A stretch of 64,000 nt of DNA from contig JAPLCQ010000071.1 in NCBI GenBank assembly GCA_026392115.1, positions 1-64,000 of the forward strand. Direction: 5' to 3'. This document shows, piece by piece, positions 15,638-25,800 of the stretch (the first letter of the stretch is position 1; every line of letters begins with the position of its first letter). Both the position numbers and the translations under genes were made by a program. The notes beneath the pieces are model-generated. The model was not told the origin of the DNA, did not search any database, and saw only the letters and a program-made list of their open reading frames with translations. The DNA is from Armatimonadota bacterium. Lineage in GTDB: Bacteria; Armatimonadota; Chthonomonadetes; Chthonomonadales; CAJBBX01.

Positions 15638-18322
15638 ATGCGATGGCGCCTCCTGGCGGCGGTTGCGGCGGGGTTGGCTTGCGCCGCTCCGGCCGCCCGA
15701 GCCGACCTGACGCTCTACGTATCGCCTGCCGGCAACGACCGTTGGAGCGGCTCCCGCGCCGCCCGACTGCCCGGTTCGACCGAAGGCCCCTTCGCCACCA
15801 TCTCCCGTGCCCGCGACGAGATTCGCGCGCGCCGGGCGGAGGGCGAGGAGACGGGCCGAGTCACCGTATGGCTCCGGGGCGGAACCTATCGTATCGCTCA
15901 GCCGCTACGGTTCGGACCCGAGGATTCCGGCAGGCCCGGGGCGCCGGTCCGGTACGCGGCCTGGCAGGGCGAGAAGCCCGTTGTCTCCGGCGGGCGCGTC
16001 ATACGCGGGTGGCGGTCGGTAGGCGGCGGCGTCTGGCGAGCCAGCGTGCCGGAGGCGAAGGGCCGCAAGTGGGTCTTCCGCCAGCTATGGCTGGATGACC
16101 GCCGCCTGACCCTCGCCCGGTCGCCCAACACGGGCTTCTGGACTACCGCCGGCAAGGCCGGGCCGCTCACCGACCCGGTGACCGCGACGCGGACCGACCG
16201 GAGCCAGACGGCCTTCCGTTACGCGCCCGGCACGATCCGTCCGTGGCGCGACCTCGGCGATGCCAACGTGCTGCTCTACCAGATCTGGGAGACGAGCCTC
16301 CTGCCGCTGAAGTCCGTTGACCCGGCCAGGCGCATCGTCACCTTCGCCGGACCCGCCAAGTGGCCCATGCAGTGGTACGGGCGGCAGCGGTACATCATCG
16401 AGAACCACGAGGGCGCCCTGGACGCCCCCGGCGAATGGCAGCTCGACCGCGACGCGGGCACGCTCTCGCTCATTCCGCCCAAGGGAGTCGACCCGCGCAA
16501 GGCGACGATCACCGCGCCGATGGCGACCTCGCTGCTGGAGCTGCAGGGCGACCCCGCCGCAGGGCGGCTGGTGAGCGGCCTCTGGTTCAGCGGCATCGCC
16601 TTCCGCCACGCCGAATGGAGCCTGCCGCCGGAGGGGCACGGCGACTGGCAGGCCGCGGTCAGCGTGCCCGGCGCGGTGATCGCCACGGGCGCCGCCGACT
16701 GCCGATTCACCGGCTGCGAGGTCGCCCATGTGGGCCAGTACGGGCTGGAGCTGGGCGCGGGCTGCAACCGCAACCGGGTGGAGGCGTGCCACTTCACCGA
16801 CCTCGGGGCAGGCGGCGTGAAGGTCGGTCGGCCCGAACCCGCCACTGGCCCCACTGCCACCGGCGGCAACGTGGTGGACAACTGCTTCATCCATGACGGC
16901 GGCATCGTACACGCCGGCGCCATCGGCGTCTGGGTGGGCCAGAGCAGCGACAACACGATCTCGCACAACGAGATCTGCGACATGAACTACACCGGCATCT
17001 CGGTCGGCTGGTCCTGGGGCTACGACCCGACCACCTGCCACCGCAACCGCATCGAGTTCAACCACCTGCACCACCTGGGACGCCGGGTGATGAGCGACAT
17101 GGCGGCCATCTACACGCTGGGCATCTCAACGGGCACGGTCATCCGCAACAACCTCATCCACGAGATATGGGGCCACGAGACCTCCGGCGCCGGCGGCATC
17201 TACCCCGACGAGGGCACCACGGGGGCGCTGATCGAGGACAACGTTGTCTATGGAACCATCTTCGGCGGCCTATCCATCCACTACGGCCGCGATATCACGG
17301 TCCGCAACAACGTCTTCGCCTTCAGCCGCGACCGCCAGGTCTCGCGCGGCCGGGCCGACAAGGGCACCACGTTCGCCTTCGAGCGGAACATCGTCCTCTA
17401 CGAACGCGGCGAGCTGATGGGCGGATCCGGGGCGATCACCGCGTCGGGGAGCAACGTCTACTGGCGAACGGGCGGCAAGCCGGTGCTCTTCCCCGGCGAC
17501 GTGCCGCTGGCGACGTGGCAGACGGGCGGCTACGAGAATGGCTCGCTGGTGGCCGATCCCGGCTTCGTGGACGCCCGCCGCTTCGACTTCCGGCTGAAGC
17601 CCGGTTCGCCCGCGCTGAAGCTGGGGTTCAGGCCCATCGACACCAGCCGATGCGGCCTCACCGGCGACCCGGCATGGCGCAAGCTGCCCCGGCTGATCCG
17701 GCGCGAGCCGTTCGCCTACCCGCCCAAGCCCACGGGAAGCGGATACCTGCCGAACGAGACCTTCGAGGAGGAATCTCCGGGCGTCACGGCCGAGAACGCC
17801 GTGACCTACGGCGAAGGCGGCGCGGGGACGATCCGGGTGACCGACGAGACGGCGGCTTCGGGGCGGCAGAGCCTCCGGTTCACCGACGCCGCCGGGATGG
17901 ACTTCACCTTCAACCCGCACCTCTGGTTCGTGCCCAACCTCCTCCGAGGCCGCGCCACGCTCGCGTTCGATCTCCGGGTCGACCCGCGAGCCCTGCCCGC
18001 CGTCGAGTGGCGCGACGCGTCGAGCCCCTACCGCGTTGGCCCCAGTCTGAACATCGACGCCGAGGGCGGGCTCAACGTGGGCGGGCGGAAGGTGGCAAGC
18101 CTGCCGCACGGGGAGTGGCTCCACTTCGAGGTCAACTGCGGCCTCGGCTCCCAGGCCGACGGCAAGTGGACGCTGCGCGTCACCGGCCCCGCCGTGTCCG
18201 TGTCGCTCGACAGCTTGGCCTGCGATCCCAAGTTCAACGCGCTGCAATGGATGGGCTTCATCGCCAACGCCAACGAGCCCGCGGTCTTCTACCTGGACAA
18301 CGTCAAGCTCACCGCACGGTGA
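15638..18322 (+). CDS. Secreted right-handed parallel beta-helix protein
   Basis: The protein has 894 residues with a signal peptide (1-23, AARA-DL). The opening LTLYVSPAGNDRWSGS and the PFATISRARDEIRARR segment are the typical entry to secreted beta-helix polysaccharide-active proteins. Many Asn- and Gly-rich coils follow (for example GLELGAGCNRNRVEACHF, NTISHNEICDMNYTGISVG). The last 190 residues look like a LamG-like jelly roll. The fold fits a pectin lyase or glycan hydrolase, but no catalytic set is assignable. ATG 15638 with GGGAAGGA upstream was chosen over longer in-frame starts. Its 3' end overlaps the convergent GH78 gene by 14 bp. Confidence 0.8.
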   Translation: MRWRLLAAVAAGLACAAPAARADLTLYVSPAGNDRWSGSRAARLPGSTEGPFATISRARDEIRARRAEGEETGRVTVWLRGGTYRIAQPLRFGPEDSGRPGAPVRYAAWQGEKPVVSGGRVIRGWRSVGGGVWRASVPEAKGRKWVFRQLWLDDRRLTLARSPNTGFWTTAGKAGPLTDPVTATRTDRSQTAFRYAPGTIRPWRDLGDANVLLYQIWETSLLPLKSVDPARRIVTFAGPAKWPMQWYGRQRYIIENHEGALDAPGEWQLDRDAGTLSLIPPKGVDPRKATITAPMATSLLELQGDPAAGRLVSGLWFSGIAFRHAEWSLPPEGHGDWQAAVSVPGAVIATGAADCRFTGCEVAHVGQYGLELGAGCNRNRVEACHFTDLGAGGVKVGRPEPATGPTATGGNVVDNCFIHDGGIVHAGAIGVWVGQSSDNTISHNEICDMNYTGISVGWSWGYDPTTCHRNRIEFNHLHHLGRRVMSDMAAIYTLGISTGTVIRNNLIHEIWGHETSGAGGIYPDEGTTGALIEDNVVYGTIFGGLSIHYGRDITVRNNVFAFSRDRQVSRGRADKGTTFAFERNIVLYERGELMGGSGAITASGSNVYWRTGGKPVLFPGDVPLATWQTGGYENGSLVADPGFVDARRFDFRLKPGSPALKLGFRPIDTSRCGLTGDPAWRKLPRLIRREPFAYPPKPTGSGYLPNETFEEESPGVTAENAVTYGEGGAGTIRVTDETAASGRQSLRFTDAAGMDFTFNPHLWFVPNLLRGRATLAFDLRVDPRALPAVEWRDASSPYRVGPSLNIDAEGGLNVGGRKVASLPHGEWLHFEVNCGLGSQADGKWTLRVTGPAVSVSLDSLACDPKFNALQWMGFIANANEPAVFYLDNVKLTAR

Positions 18323-21300
18323 AGCGGTAGCTGCCGGAGCCCACCTCGTACACCGCCCAGCCGCCCTCGGTCCGCAGCAGCCGCACATGCGGGGACGAGG
18401 CGGCCTGGCGGCCAGACTCCCGCACGTTGGCCGGGCTCCGCGCGGGCGCCCAGACCTCCGCCGTGGAGCCGCACGGGATCGTCACGCTCAGCGCGAACGC
18501 GCCGCCGGCCTTGCGCCAGTGGGCGGCCACGGCCCCGTAGGGGGTGGCGGTCTCGGCGCGGGCCCAGGTGAGCCCGGCCACCGCGGAGGGCCGCACGATG
18601 ATGCGCCGGTACCCGGGCCGCTCAGGATCGGGCCGGACGCCGCCCAGCGCCTCGAACATCCACGCGCCGACGGCGCCCAGCGAGGTGAAGTTGAAGGCGT
18701 TGCCGTTCCAGGCCTCCCACAGCGTGGTTCCGCCGCCGCGCACCATGTGGCCCCAGCCGGGGTACTCCTCGGTCGCGGCCATGCCGTACGCCAGGTCGGC
18801 GCGCCCGCAGGCGGTCAAGGCGCGCAGCACATACTGGTAGCCCACGAACCCCGCGCTGATGTGCCCCTTCCGCTCGTCCACGTTCTCCGCCAGGCGCTGC
18901 AGGATCGCCGCACGCCGGTCGGCCGGCGCCAGGCCCAGCGCGAGAGGCATGGCCTGCGCCGACTGGCTGTCCTGTGCATACCTGCCGGTGGCCGGGTCGA
19001 GGAACCGCGCGTTGTAGGCCGCCCCGATCCGCTCGGCCAGGCGCCCGTAGCGTTCGGCGTCGGCGGCCCGGTGCAGCAGGCGCGCGGCGCGGGCCACCTG
19101 CACGGCATAGTGGTAGTAGGCCATCGTTGAGCATTGGACGATGGGCGTTCGCGTGGAGCGGCCGCCGTCGGCGCCCACCTCCAGCCAGTCGCCCAGCCAC
19201 CAGTCCAGGAAGGGCCACTGCTTCGTGGTTCCGGCAAGATAGTCCACGTAGCGCTTCATGGGACCGTACGAACGCCGCAGCACATCGACGTCGCCGTAGT
19301 AGGTCGTGAGGAACCAGGGGATCTCCACCACCACGCCCGCCCACCACGGGTCCGACCAGTCGGGCGGGGCGCCGTTGGGGAGCGACTTGCCCCACGTCGC
19401 GGTGGGGTTGATGGGCGGCACGTGGCCGTTGGCCTCCTGCGAGTCGAGCACGTCGTCGAGCCACTTGCGGGCGAAGGTCTCGTAGTCGAAGTTCAGGATC
19501 GCGGGCTCTATCGTGTTGTGGGCGTCCTCGGTCCAGTTGACCTTCTCCCGGGCCGGCTCGGTCTGGATGCTGTGGTGGCAGTTGAGGATCGAGTAGCGCA
19601 CGGCCTGCTGTATCCGGTTCAATACCGGGTTGGAGCACTCGAAGGAGCCCGAGCTCTGGAGGTCGGTGTGGACGGCCAGCCCCACCAGCGTGCCGGGGCC
19701 GGGCTTCTGCGTCAGGCCGCGGACCTGCACGTACCGAAAGCCGTGGTAGGTGAACCGGGGCTGAAAGACGTCCGCCGGGCCGCCGCTGAGGATCAGCTCG
19801 CCGGTCTGGTACCTCCCGTTGGTGTGGCTGTTGAGGCTCTTGAAGCTGATCGTGCCGTCGGCGTTCAGGTTCTCGTCGAAGTCCAGCACGACCTTCGCGC
19901 CCGCCGGGCCCCTGGCGGTCAGCCGTGCATAGCCGGCGATGTGGCGGCCAAGGTCAAACACATGGACGCCGGGCTTTGGCTCGGTGACGCGGACCGGTCG
20001 GATGCGCTCGGTGACCCGGATCGGCGGGATGGCCTGCGGCACGAGCCTCCCCTTGGGCGCCGGAACCGCCACCACGCGGGGCCAGGCGCGGTCGTCGAAG
20101 CCCGGCATCGCCCACCGGGGCTCGACCAGGCGGGCGTCGTAGGTCTCGCCGCCGCGCACGCAGTTGAACGTGATCGGGCTCTTGCCCCGGCGCCACGTCG
20201 TGTCCGAGGTCACCCACTGGATGCGGCCGTCGGTCCGCTCCACTCGGATCTGCAGGAGCAGCTTGGGCGGGCCGACCCACGAGGCTTTCTCATAGCCGAA
20301 CAGGTCCGGCGTGGACGGCCGGTACCATCCGCTGCCCAGAAGCGCACCGATGGCGTTGGCCCCCTTGCGGAGGGCGCGGGTCACGTCGTAAGTGCGGTAG
20401 CAGACCCGCTTGTTGTAGTCGGTCCAGGCCGGGTCGAGCACGCTGTCGCCGATCTTCGCCCCGTTGATGCTCAGCTCGCAGTAGCCCAGGCCGCAGACGA
20501 AGGCGGTGGCGCGGCGGATCCCGGCGGTGATCGTCACCTCCTTGCGCAACATGGGAGCCGCGTACCGGTCCGTCTCAGAGGAGCCCGTCGCCAGGCGTCC
20601 GTCGGTGAGCTGCGCGTGGCCCCAGCCCCACTGCTCCACCGAGTCCCTGGCGGTGACGGGAGCGCCAAGGGCCGCATTGCGCCCGCCCGAGATCGCCTGC
20701 AGTTCGGAGAGACCGAAGCAGTAGGGCCGCTCCCGCGAGCTGCGGTTCCAGAGCTTGCCGACGCTCAGCCGCACGTACCTGCCGCGCAGCCCCGCCCGCC
20801 GGAACACCACCGGCGACAGGCCGGGGTTGGGGTAGTCCTCCGACTGGTGATCGGCCACCATGCGCGGCGACGCGAAGGCCGCGTCGTCGGCCACCTCCAG
20901 CCGGAAGCGCAGCGGAAAGCCGAAGCCCGCCACGCCGTCATGGTTCAGCGGGACCAGGCGGATCGCGTCGATCGGCATGGCGCGGCCCAGGTCCACCTGC
21001 ACCCACTTGGCGTCATCGGCGGCGGCGGCCTCCTCGGCGTGGTAGCCGAGGCCCACCGACGGCGCGTCCGCCTCCGCGCGCGCGGCGATCCAGGTGGCCC
21101 GCCAATCCTCGCGTCGGGGCAACCCCACCACCCACCAGGCCGGTGCGCTCCAGTCCGACGCCGCGCCGTCGGCGCCCCAGACCCGCACGCGCCACCAGCA
21201 CCGGGCCGCCGCCGGCAGCAGTCGTCCCCCGTAGGGCACGTAAGTGGATTGAGCGGACCGCACCCGTCCGCTGTCCCACAGGTCGACCGCGCCGGCCGCA

Positions 21301-21530
21301 AGCCGCGCCGCGTTCGAGGCGGCCTGCACCCTGTACGCCGTCTGCCGCTCGCCCCGCACAGGTGAAGTCAGCACCCAGCTGAGCCGGGGCCGCGGCTCAT
21401 CGACGCCGAGAGGGTTGGAGCGGGCCTCGCATCGCAGGTTGTCAAGGTGCGGCCGGGCGGGGCCCGCCTGCGACGGGAGAGACGGCGCGAAGATCAGGGC
21501 CGCCGCCACGAGGGCGTTGCGAACGCGCAT
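18309..21530 (-). CDS. GH78 alpha-L-rhamnosidase, secreted
   Basis: The protein has 1073 residues with a signal peptide (1-22, PSQA-GP). The N-domain opens PHLDNLRCEARSNPLGVDEP, as in bacterial rhamnosidases, followed by a fibronectin-like module. A discoidin-like insert follows (about 150-280). The rhamnosidase N-domain includes GYCELSINGAKIGDSVLDP. The (alpha/alpha)6 domain spans about 620-980; at about 655, TEPAREKVNWTEDAH stands where family members have D-CPQRDERLGW-type catalytic residues, a known-looking variant. It removes alpha-L-rhamnose from rhamnogalacturonan-type or other glycans. It is the last gene of a minus-strand run, 44 bp behind the GH5-like gene, with AAGGAG as ribosome site for ATG 21530. 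Confidence 0.88.
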   Translation of the reverse strand: MRVRNALVAAALIFAPSLPSQAGPARPHLDNLRCEARSNPLGVDEPRPRLSWVLTSPVRGERQTAYRVQAASNAARLAAGAVDLWDSGRVRSAQSTYVPYGGRLLPAAARCWWRVRVWGADGAASDWSAPAWWVVGLPRREDWRATWIAARAEADAPSVGLGYHAEEAAAADDAKWVQVDLGRAMPIDAIRLVPLNHDGVAGFGFPLRFRLEVADDAAFASPRMVADHQSEDYPNPGLSPVVFRRAGLRGRYVRLSVGKLWNRSSRERPYCFGLSELQAISGGRNAALGAPVTARDSVEQWGWGHAQLTDGRLATGSSETDRYAAPMLRKEVTITAGIRRATAFVCGLGYCELSINGAKIGDSVLDPAWTDYNKRVCYRTYDVTRALRKGANAIGALLGSGWYRPSTPDLFGYEKASWVGPPKLLLQIRVERTDGRIQWVTSDTTWRRGKSPITFNCVRGGETYDARLVEPRWAMPGFDDRAWPRVVAVPAPKGRLVPQAIPPIRVTERIRPVRVTEPKPGVHVFDLGRHIAGYARLTARGPAGAKVVLDFDENLNADGTISFKSLNSHTNGRYQTGELILSGGPADVFQPRFTYHGFRYVQVRGLTQKPGPGTLVGLAVHTDLQSSGSFECSNPVLNRIQQAVRYSILNCHHSIQTEPAREKVNWTEDAHNTIEPAILNFDYETFARKWLDDVLDSQEANGHVPPINPTATWGKSLPNGAPPDWSDPWWAGVVVEIPWFLTTYYGDVDVLRRSYGPMKRYVDYLAGTTKQWPFLDWWLGDWLEVGADGGRSTRTPIVQCSTMAYYHYAVQVARAARLLHRAADAERYGRLAERIGAAYNARFLDPATGRYAQDSQSAQAMPLALGLAPADRRAAILQRLAENVDERKGHISAGFVGYQYVLRALTACGRADLAYGMAATEEYPGWGHMVRGGGTTLWEAWNGNAFNFTSLGAVGAWMFEALGGVRPDPERPGYRRIIVRPSAVAGLTWARAETATPYGAVAAHWRKAGGAFALSVTIPCGSTAEVWAPARSPANVRESGRQAASSPHVRLLRTEGGWAVYEVGSGSYRFTVR

Positions 21531-21574
21531 GGAACGCTCCTTGCCGTCGAGGCCCGCGCCCCGGACGGCGGGGG

Positions 21575-22816
21575 TCACTTCAGGCCGGCGTGCAACCGGT
21601 TGAACCGGGCGATGCGGCGTGTGAGGGCCGGATGGGTCGCGCCGCTCACGGTCAGCTCCGGCTGCCACGGGAAGTGCCAGACCCAGATCGCCGCCAGTGC
21701 GACGCCCTCCTGCTCCAGCGCGTCGATGCCGGCCACGGTCCAGACCGCGCCGCGGTCCGCCCCGAAGCCGGGCTTCATCTGGCCGAACTCGCCGAAGAAG
21801 ACCGGGACCCGCGCCGCCTGGGTGGCGCGGGACAGCGCCCGCACCATCTCCGTGGCGGTGAGGCCCCACAGCTTCCAGGGCTCGTCGGCCACCGGGGCGC
21901 CGTAGAAGTGGTAGCTGGCCACATCCAACGGCTCCGGCTGCGACGCCAGGTTGTTCGCCAGCATCTCCCGGAGCGTGTCGTTGCGGTAGCGGAAGTCGGG
22001 GAAGGTCTCCCTGCGGCTGGTGCATTCGGGCCGCGTGGAGGCGTCGCCGCTGGTCACCAGGTGGTTCGGGTCCAGCCCCTTGATGAAGGCGGCCTGTTCC
22101 CGGTAGACGCGCAGGATCATGTCCCAGGTCAGGCTGTCCTCGCGAACGCCCTTCTCGCGGACCCGGGCGCCCGGCGAGTAGACCGCCGGGGGCAGCAGGG
22201 CGGCGCCGGCCAGGTCCACGTCCGCCGCGAGCATGGCCTCGTTCTCCAGTTCCCACATGAGGATGGTCGGGTCGTCCCGGTAGCGCGTCACGAACTCGCG
22301 GATGTACTGGTGGGTGGCCTTGAAGGTCCTGGAGGCGGGGTCGAGGATGGCCTGCGCCGTCTCTCCGCAATAGGCGTACCAGCCGTTGACGGAGTGGAGC
22401 GAGGGGACCAGCCCGATGCGCCGCCGGCGGCACTCCGCCACCAGCTGGTCCATCTGCCGCCAGTAGGCCTCCCTGTCCCTGGCGTAGATGAGGTCCGTGT
22501 CGCGCGGGTAGCCAGGGCTGGCGAAGAACCGGACGAAGGCGACACCGCTCCTGGCGGCGTCATCCAGCGCGGCCAGCATGGCCAGTTTGGCGCGCGCCGG
22601 CGTGCCGTAGATCTGCTCAATGTGGAACCAGGTGCCGAGGTAGGCCTGGTGCAGGTGCGGGATGTTCACGCCGATGGCGCGGTAGGGCTTGCCGTCGCGG
22701 AAGAGCGCGGGGCCCTTCCGGGTGACAAAGCCCGGTCCGGCCGGCGCCGCCACCGCGGTCTGAGCCGCCGCCAACGTCAGGGTCAACCAGAAAGCCAACG
22801 CATGGCGGTTCGCCAT
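21575..22816 (-). CDS. GH5-like secreted glycoside hydrolase
   Basis: The protein has 413 residues with a signal peptide (about 1-23). It has the clan-A (beta/alpha)8 layout of cellulases and mannanases: ALFRDGKPYRAIGVNIPHL at the N-side, the acid/base E193 in MWELENEAM, and the nucleophile E343 in VFFGEFGQMKP. AIWVWHFPW near 375 is the conserved aromatic strand. It retains configuration when cutting beta-glycosidic bonds; the substrate is unknown. It lies 81 bp after the HZS-alpha-like gene and 44 bp before the GH78 gene on the same strand, so they are probably cotranscribed. Confidence 0.83.
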   Translation of the reverse strand: MANRHALAFWLTLTLAAAQTAVAAPAGPGFVTRKGPALFRDGKPYRAIGVNIPHLHQAYLGTWFHIEQIYGTPARAKLAMLAALDDAARSGVAFVRFFASPGYPRDTDLIYARDREAYWRQMDQLVAECRRRRIGLVPSLHSVNGWYAYCGETAQAILDPASRTFKATHQYIREFVTRYRDDPTILMWELENEAMLAADVDLAGAALLPPAVYSPGARVREKGVREDSLTWDMILRVYREQAAFIKGLDPNHLVTSGDASTRPECTSRRETFPDFRYRNDTLREMLANNLASQPEPLDVASYHFYGAPVADEPWKLWGLTATEMVRALSRATQAARVPVFFGEFGQMKPGFGADRGAVWTVAGIDALEQEGVALAAIWVWHFPWQPELTVSGATHPALTRRIARFNRLHAGLK

Positions 22817-22897
22817 AGCTCACGCTCCGTGCGGAAGGATTGGCCCTATCCTAGCACCGCCCGACGCACGCGGGCAAGGGCGAGCGCCGTGGCTACC

Positions 22898-25800
22898 TCA
22901 CCTCCGCTCCGGGCCCCGCCTCGCCGCCCGCACGCGCTCCTCCTGGCTGGGGAAGGCGTCCTGCATGTACTCGCGCTTCACGATGGGAGCCGTGGCCATG
23001 CGCGGGAGGATGGGCCACCGGTCCGCCTCGAACGGGGCTGGGTCCGGATCGGCCATGGCGCGTATCTCCGGCTCGCCGCGATAGGGGCAAAGGAGGTCGA
23101 TCCAGGCGGTGAGCTTCTGCAGCGACACCGGGTCCAGCGCCACTCCGTGGTGCTTGCCGCCCATCACGAGGGCCACCAGCGGGCTCCGGTAGGAGAGCGT
23201 GGTCATGGGCGCCACGGTCTTCAGCATCGCGTCGCGCGGCATGGCGGCGGGGATCAGGGTGCCGGCGATGCCCGCCGCGCCCACCGGCGGCCAGTCGAAG
23301 CCCGTGGGATGGGCCAGCTTGCCCAGGACGAGCGTGACGTAGGGCTCCTTGAATATGCCGGCGCCGGGGCGCAGCGTCAGGTCGTACGCGGCCCGAGCGG
23401 AACCCGAGCCCTGGTGGCAGGAGCCGCAGTGGCGGTCCAGGATCGGCTGGATATCCCTCTCGTAGCCCAGCGTGTAGCCGGCGCCCCACGGCGGCGGGTC
23501 GATGGCCCGGGGGCGCCTGGCCATGGCGGCGGGAGTGGCGGCCTGCGGCGCGGAGCTGTGCATCTCGTGGCAACCGACACACCCCCGCCGTTCGCCGGGC
23601 ATGACGTTGGCGAACGAGCGCATCGTCTGGATGGCCAGCCCCCGCTCGTCGAGCAGTTGGAAGTGAAGGGCCCGGCCGGGCGGCGCGCTGAAGCAGACCG
23701 AACCGTCGGCCTCGATGGGCGCCGTGCCGAGGATGCGCTTGATGCCGTCGACCACCGTCACCGACAGCGGCGGGCCGCCCAGCATGATGGGCTGGGTCAC
23801 GGTGTCGCCCGGCTGCTGCGACTTGCGCCCCAGCGTGAATGTGGACGAGTCCTGCTGGATGATGCGCAGGAAGCGGGCCGCGCCGCGCGGCACGTTGGGA
23901 AGCCCGGCGTAGACGTCGGCGCTGAAGACAACGCCGGGAGCCACCGGCCGCGCTTCGGTCTCGGCGCCGGGCCATGCCACCCGGTCGGGGATGGCCGGCG
24001 GCCGGCGGCGCGCCCGGAGCGGCATGGCGTGGAGTATGTTGTAGGCTCCCTCCGTGATCAGCTCGCGGTTGCCCTCGACGTCCATCAGGTAGAGGCCGAA
24101 GTGGGGTGAGTCGCTCCGCCGGGCCGAGACCAGGAACAGCGACGGGCTGAGCGGATAGGGCGACCGATAGGCCGCGAACCGGCCCGACGCATGGTAACCC
24201 GCGCGCTCCGGCCGCTCGCCGGGACCGTCGCCCACCTCGGCCCAGGGCACATCGGGCGTCACCTTGGTCAGACCCGCCGGGTAGTTGAGCCCCACGGCGC
24301 GGTCCACGATCCCGATGCTCCCGCTGAAGACGTCGTGGTGGCCCACGCCGGCGAACATGACGCGCCGGCTCCCGGGGATCGGCCTCGCCTCGAAGAGCAT
24401 ATCGGGCCAGAAGCTCTGGTTGCCCCAGTAGGCGCTGACGCCCGTGCCGTCCGGGTTGGCGGTCCAGAGGCTCTGCACGCGGATCTGCTCCTTGTCCGTG
24501 TACTCCCAGCGCGTGTAGAGCAACCGCCCATCCGGCAGCACCGCGGGGGTGTAGTCCGGCTCGTTGTTGGCGCTGATCAGGTAGATGCCGCGCCCGTTCG
24601 CATCGCACTTCGCCAGCACGGTGCTCTCGATGTAGGGACCGCAGCGGACGAAGCTGTTGGCGCGCGTGGTGCAGAACCGGATGGAGCCGTCCGGCGCGTA
24701 GACGGGGCTGATGTCGTCGTACTGACCGGAGGTGAGCTGCCGCAGCCCCGCGCCGTCGGAGCCGACCTCGTAGAGGTGGTACGTCTTGTCGGCGTGGGGC
24801 TTGAAGCAGAAGAGGACCCGCCGCCCGTCGAAGGAGACATCCGGCCGGCCGAGCGCGCCGACGCCGGGCGTGAGCCGGGCGAGCCTGCCGCCCGGATGCA
24901 GCCCGTCCAGCGTGAGGAGGCGCCCCCCGCTGGACGCCCGCTTGCCCAGGTGGTGGAGCGCCTCATGGGGCCATTCACCGCCCTGCGGGTAGGGAGTGTC
25001 CACCAGCAGCAGGCGGTTGAAGTCGACGGCCGGATCGCGCAGCAGGATGCGCCGCTTGACCTGCCGAATCGCCAGGTAGAGGTCCCGTGCGGCGGCTCCG
25101 TCCGGCGGACCGGCGAACCGGCGCACGCGTTGCGCGAGGCGGTTCAGCTCGGAGACGTCGGCCGCGAGCCCCGACCGGGCGCCGGCGGAGGCGACGCGCG
25201 CCGCCACCTTGCGCGCCCAGCCGATCTCGTCGCTCGCCCGCCCGAGCGGCGGCGCGCCCTGGGCCTGGTAGAGCCAGTCGCGCCGGAGCGCCTCGGTAGC
25301 CTCGGTGGGCGTGAGGGTCCGCGTCTCCGGCGTGGCGTCCTCCGCCGTCATGGCGATGCGCTCATCCGGCTGCACCGAAGCCGCCGCGCCGCTCGCCGGG
25401 GCGATGCCGTACTTCGCCGCCAGGTAGCCCCGAACCTGCGCGCACTCCTCGGCGCCGAGGGCCTCGTTGTAGATCAGCAACTCGGCGATGTCGCCCGTGA
25501 GGAACTCGGTGGGGACCCCCGCCTGCGGGCACGCGCCGATGAAAAGGGGCAGGCCGTTCGCCAAGATGCCCGCCGAGGCCGCGACGCCCCTGCCCGGCGC
25601 CCCGTCCAGGCTCTGCGTGATGCGGCGGCCATCGAGGCGCAGCTCCACGACGCAGAGGCGCCCCAACCCTCCGCTGTGCTGCAGTTGGGCCCCTCGCGTC
25701 GTGCCGTCGCGCTCCAGGCCCAGGTGGGTCCATGGGTGCAGGCCGTCGCGATTGACGGCGATCCCGTAGCCGCTCCAGGGCGGTCCCCAGCTGTTCCTGC

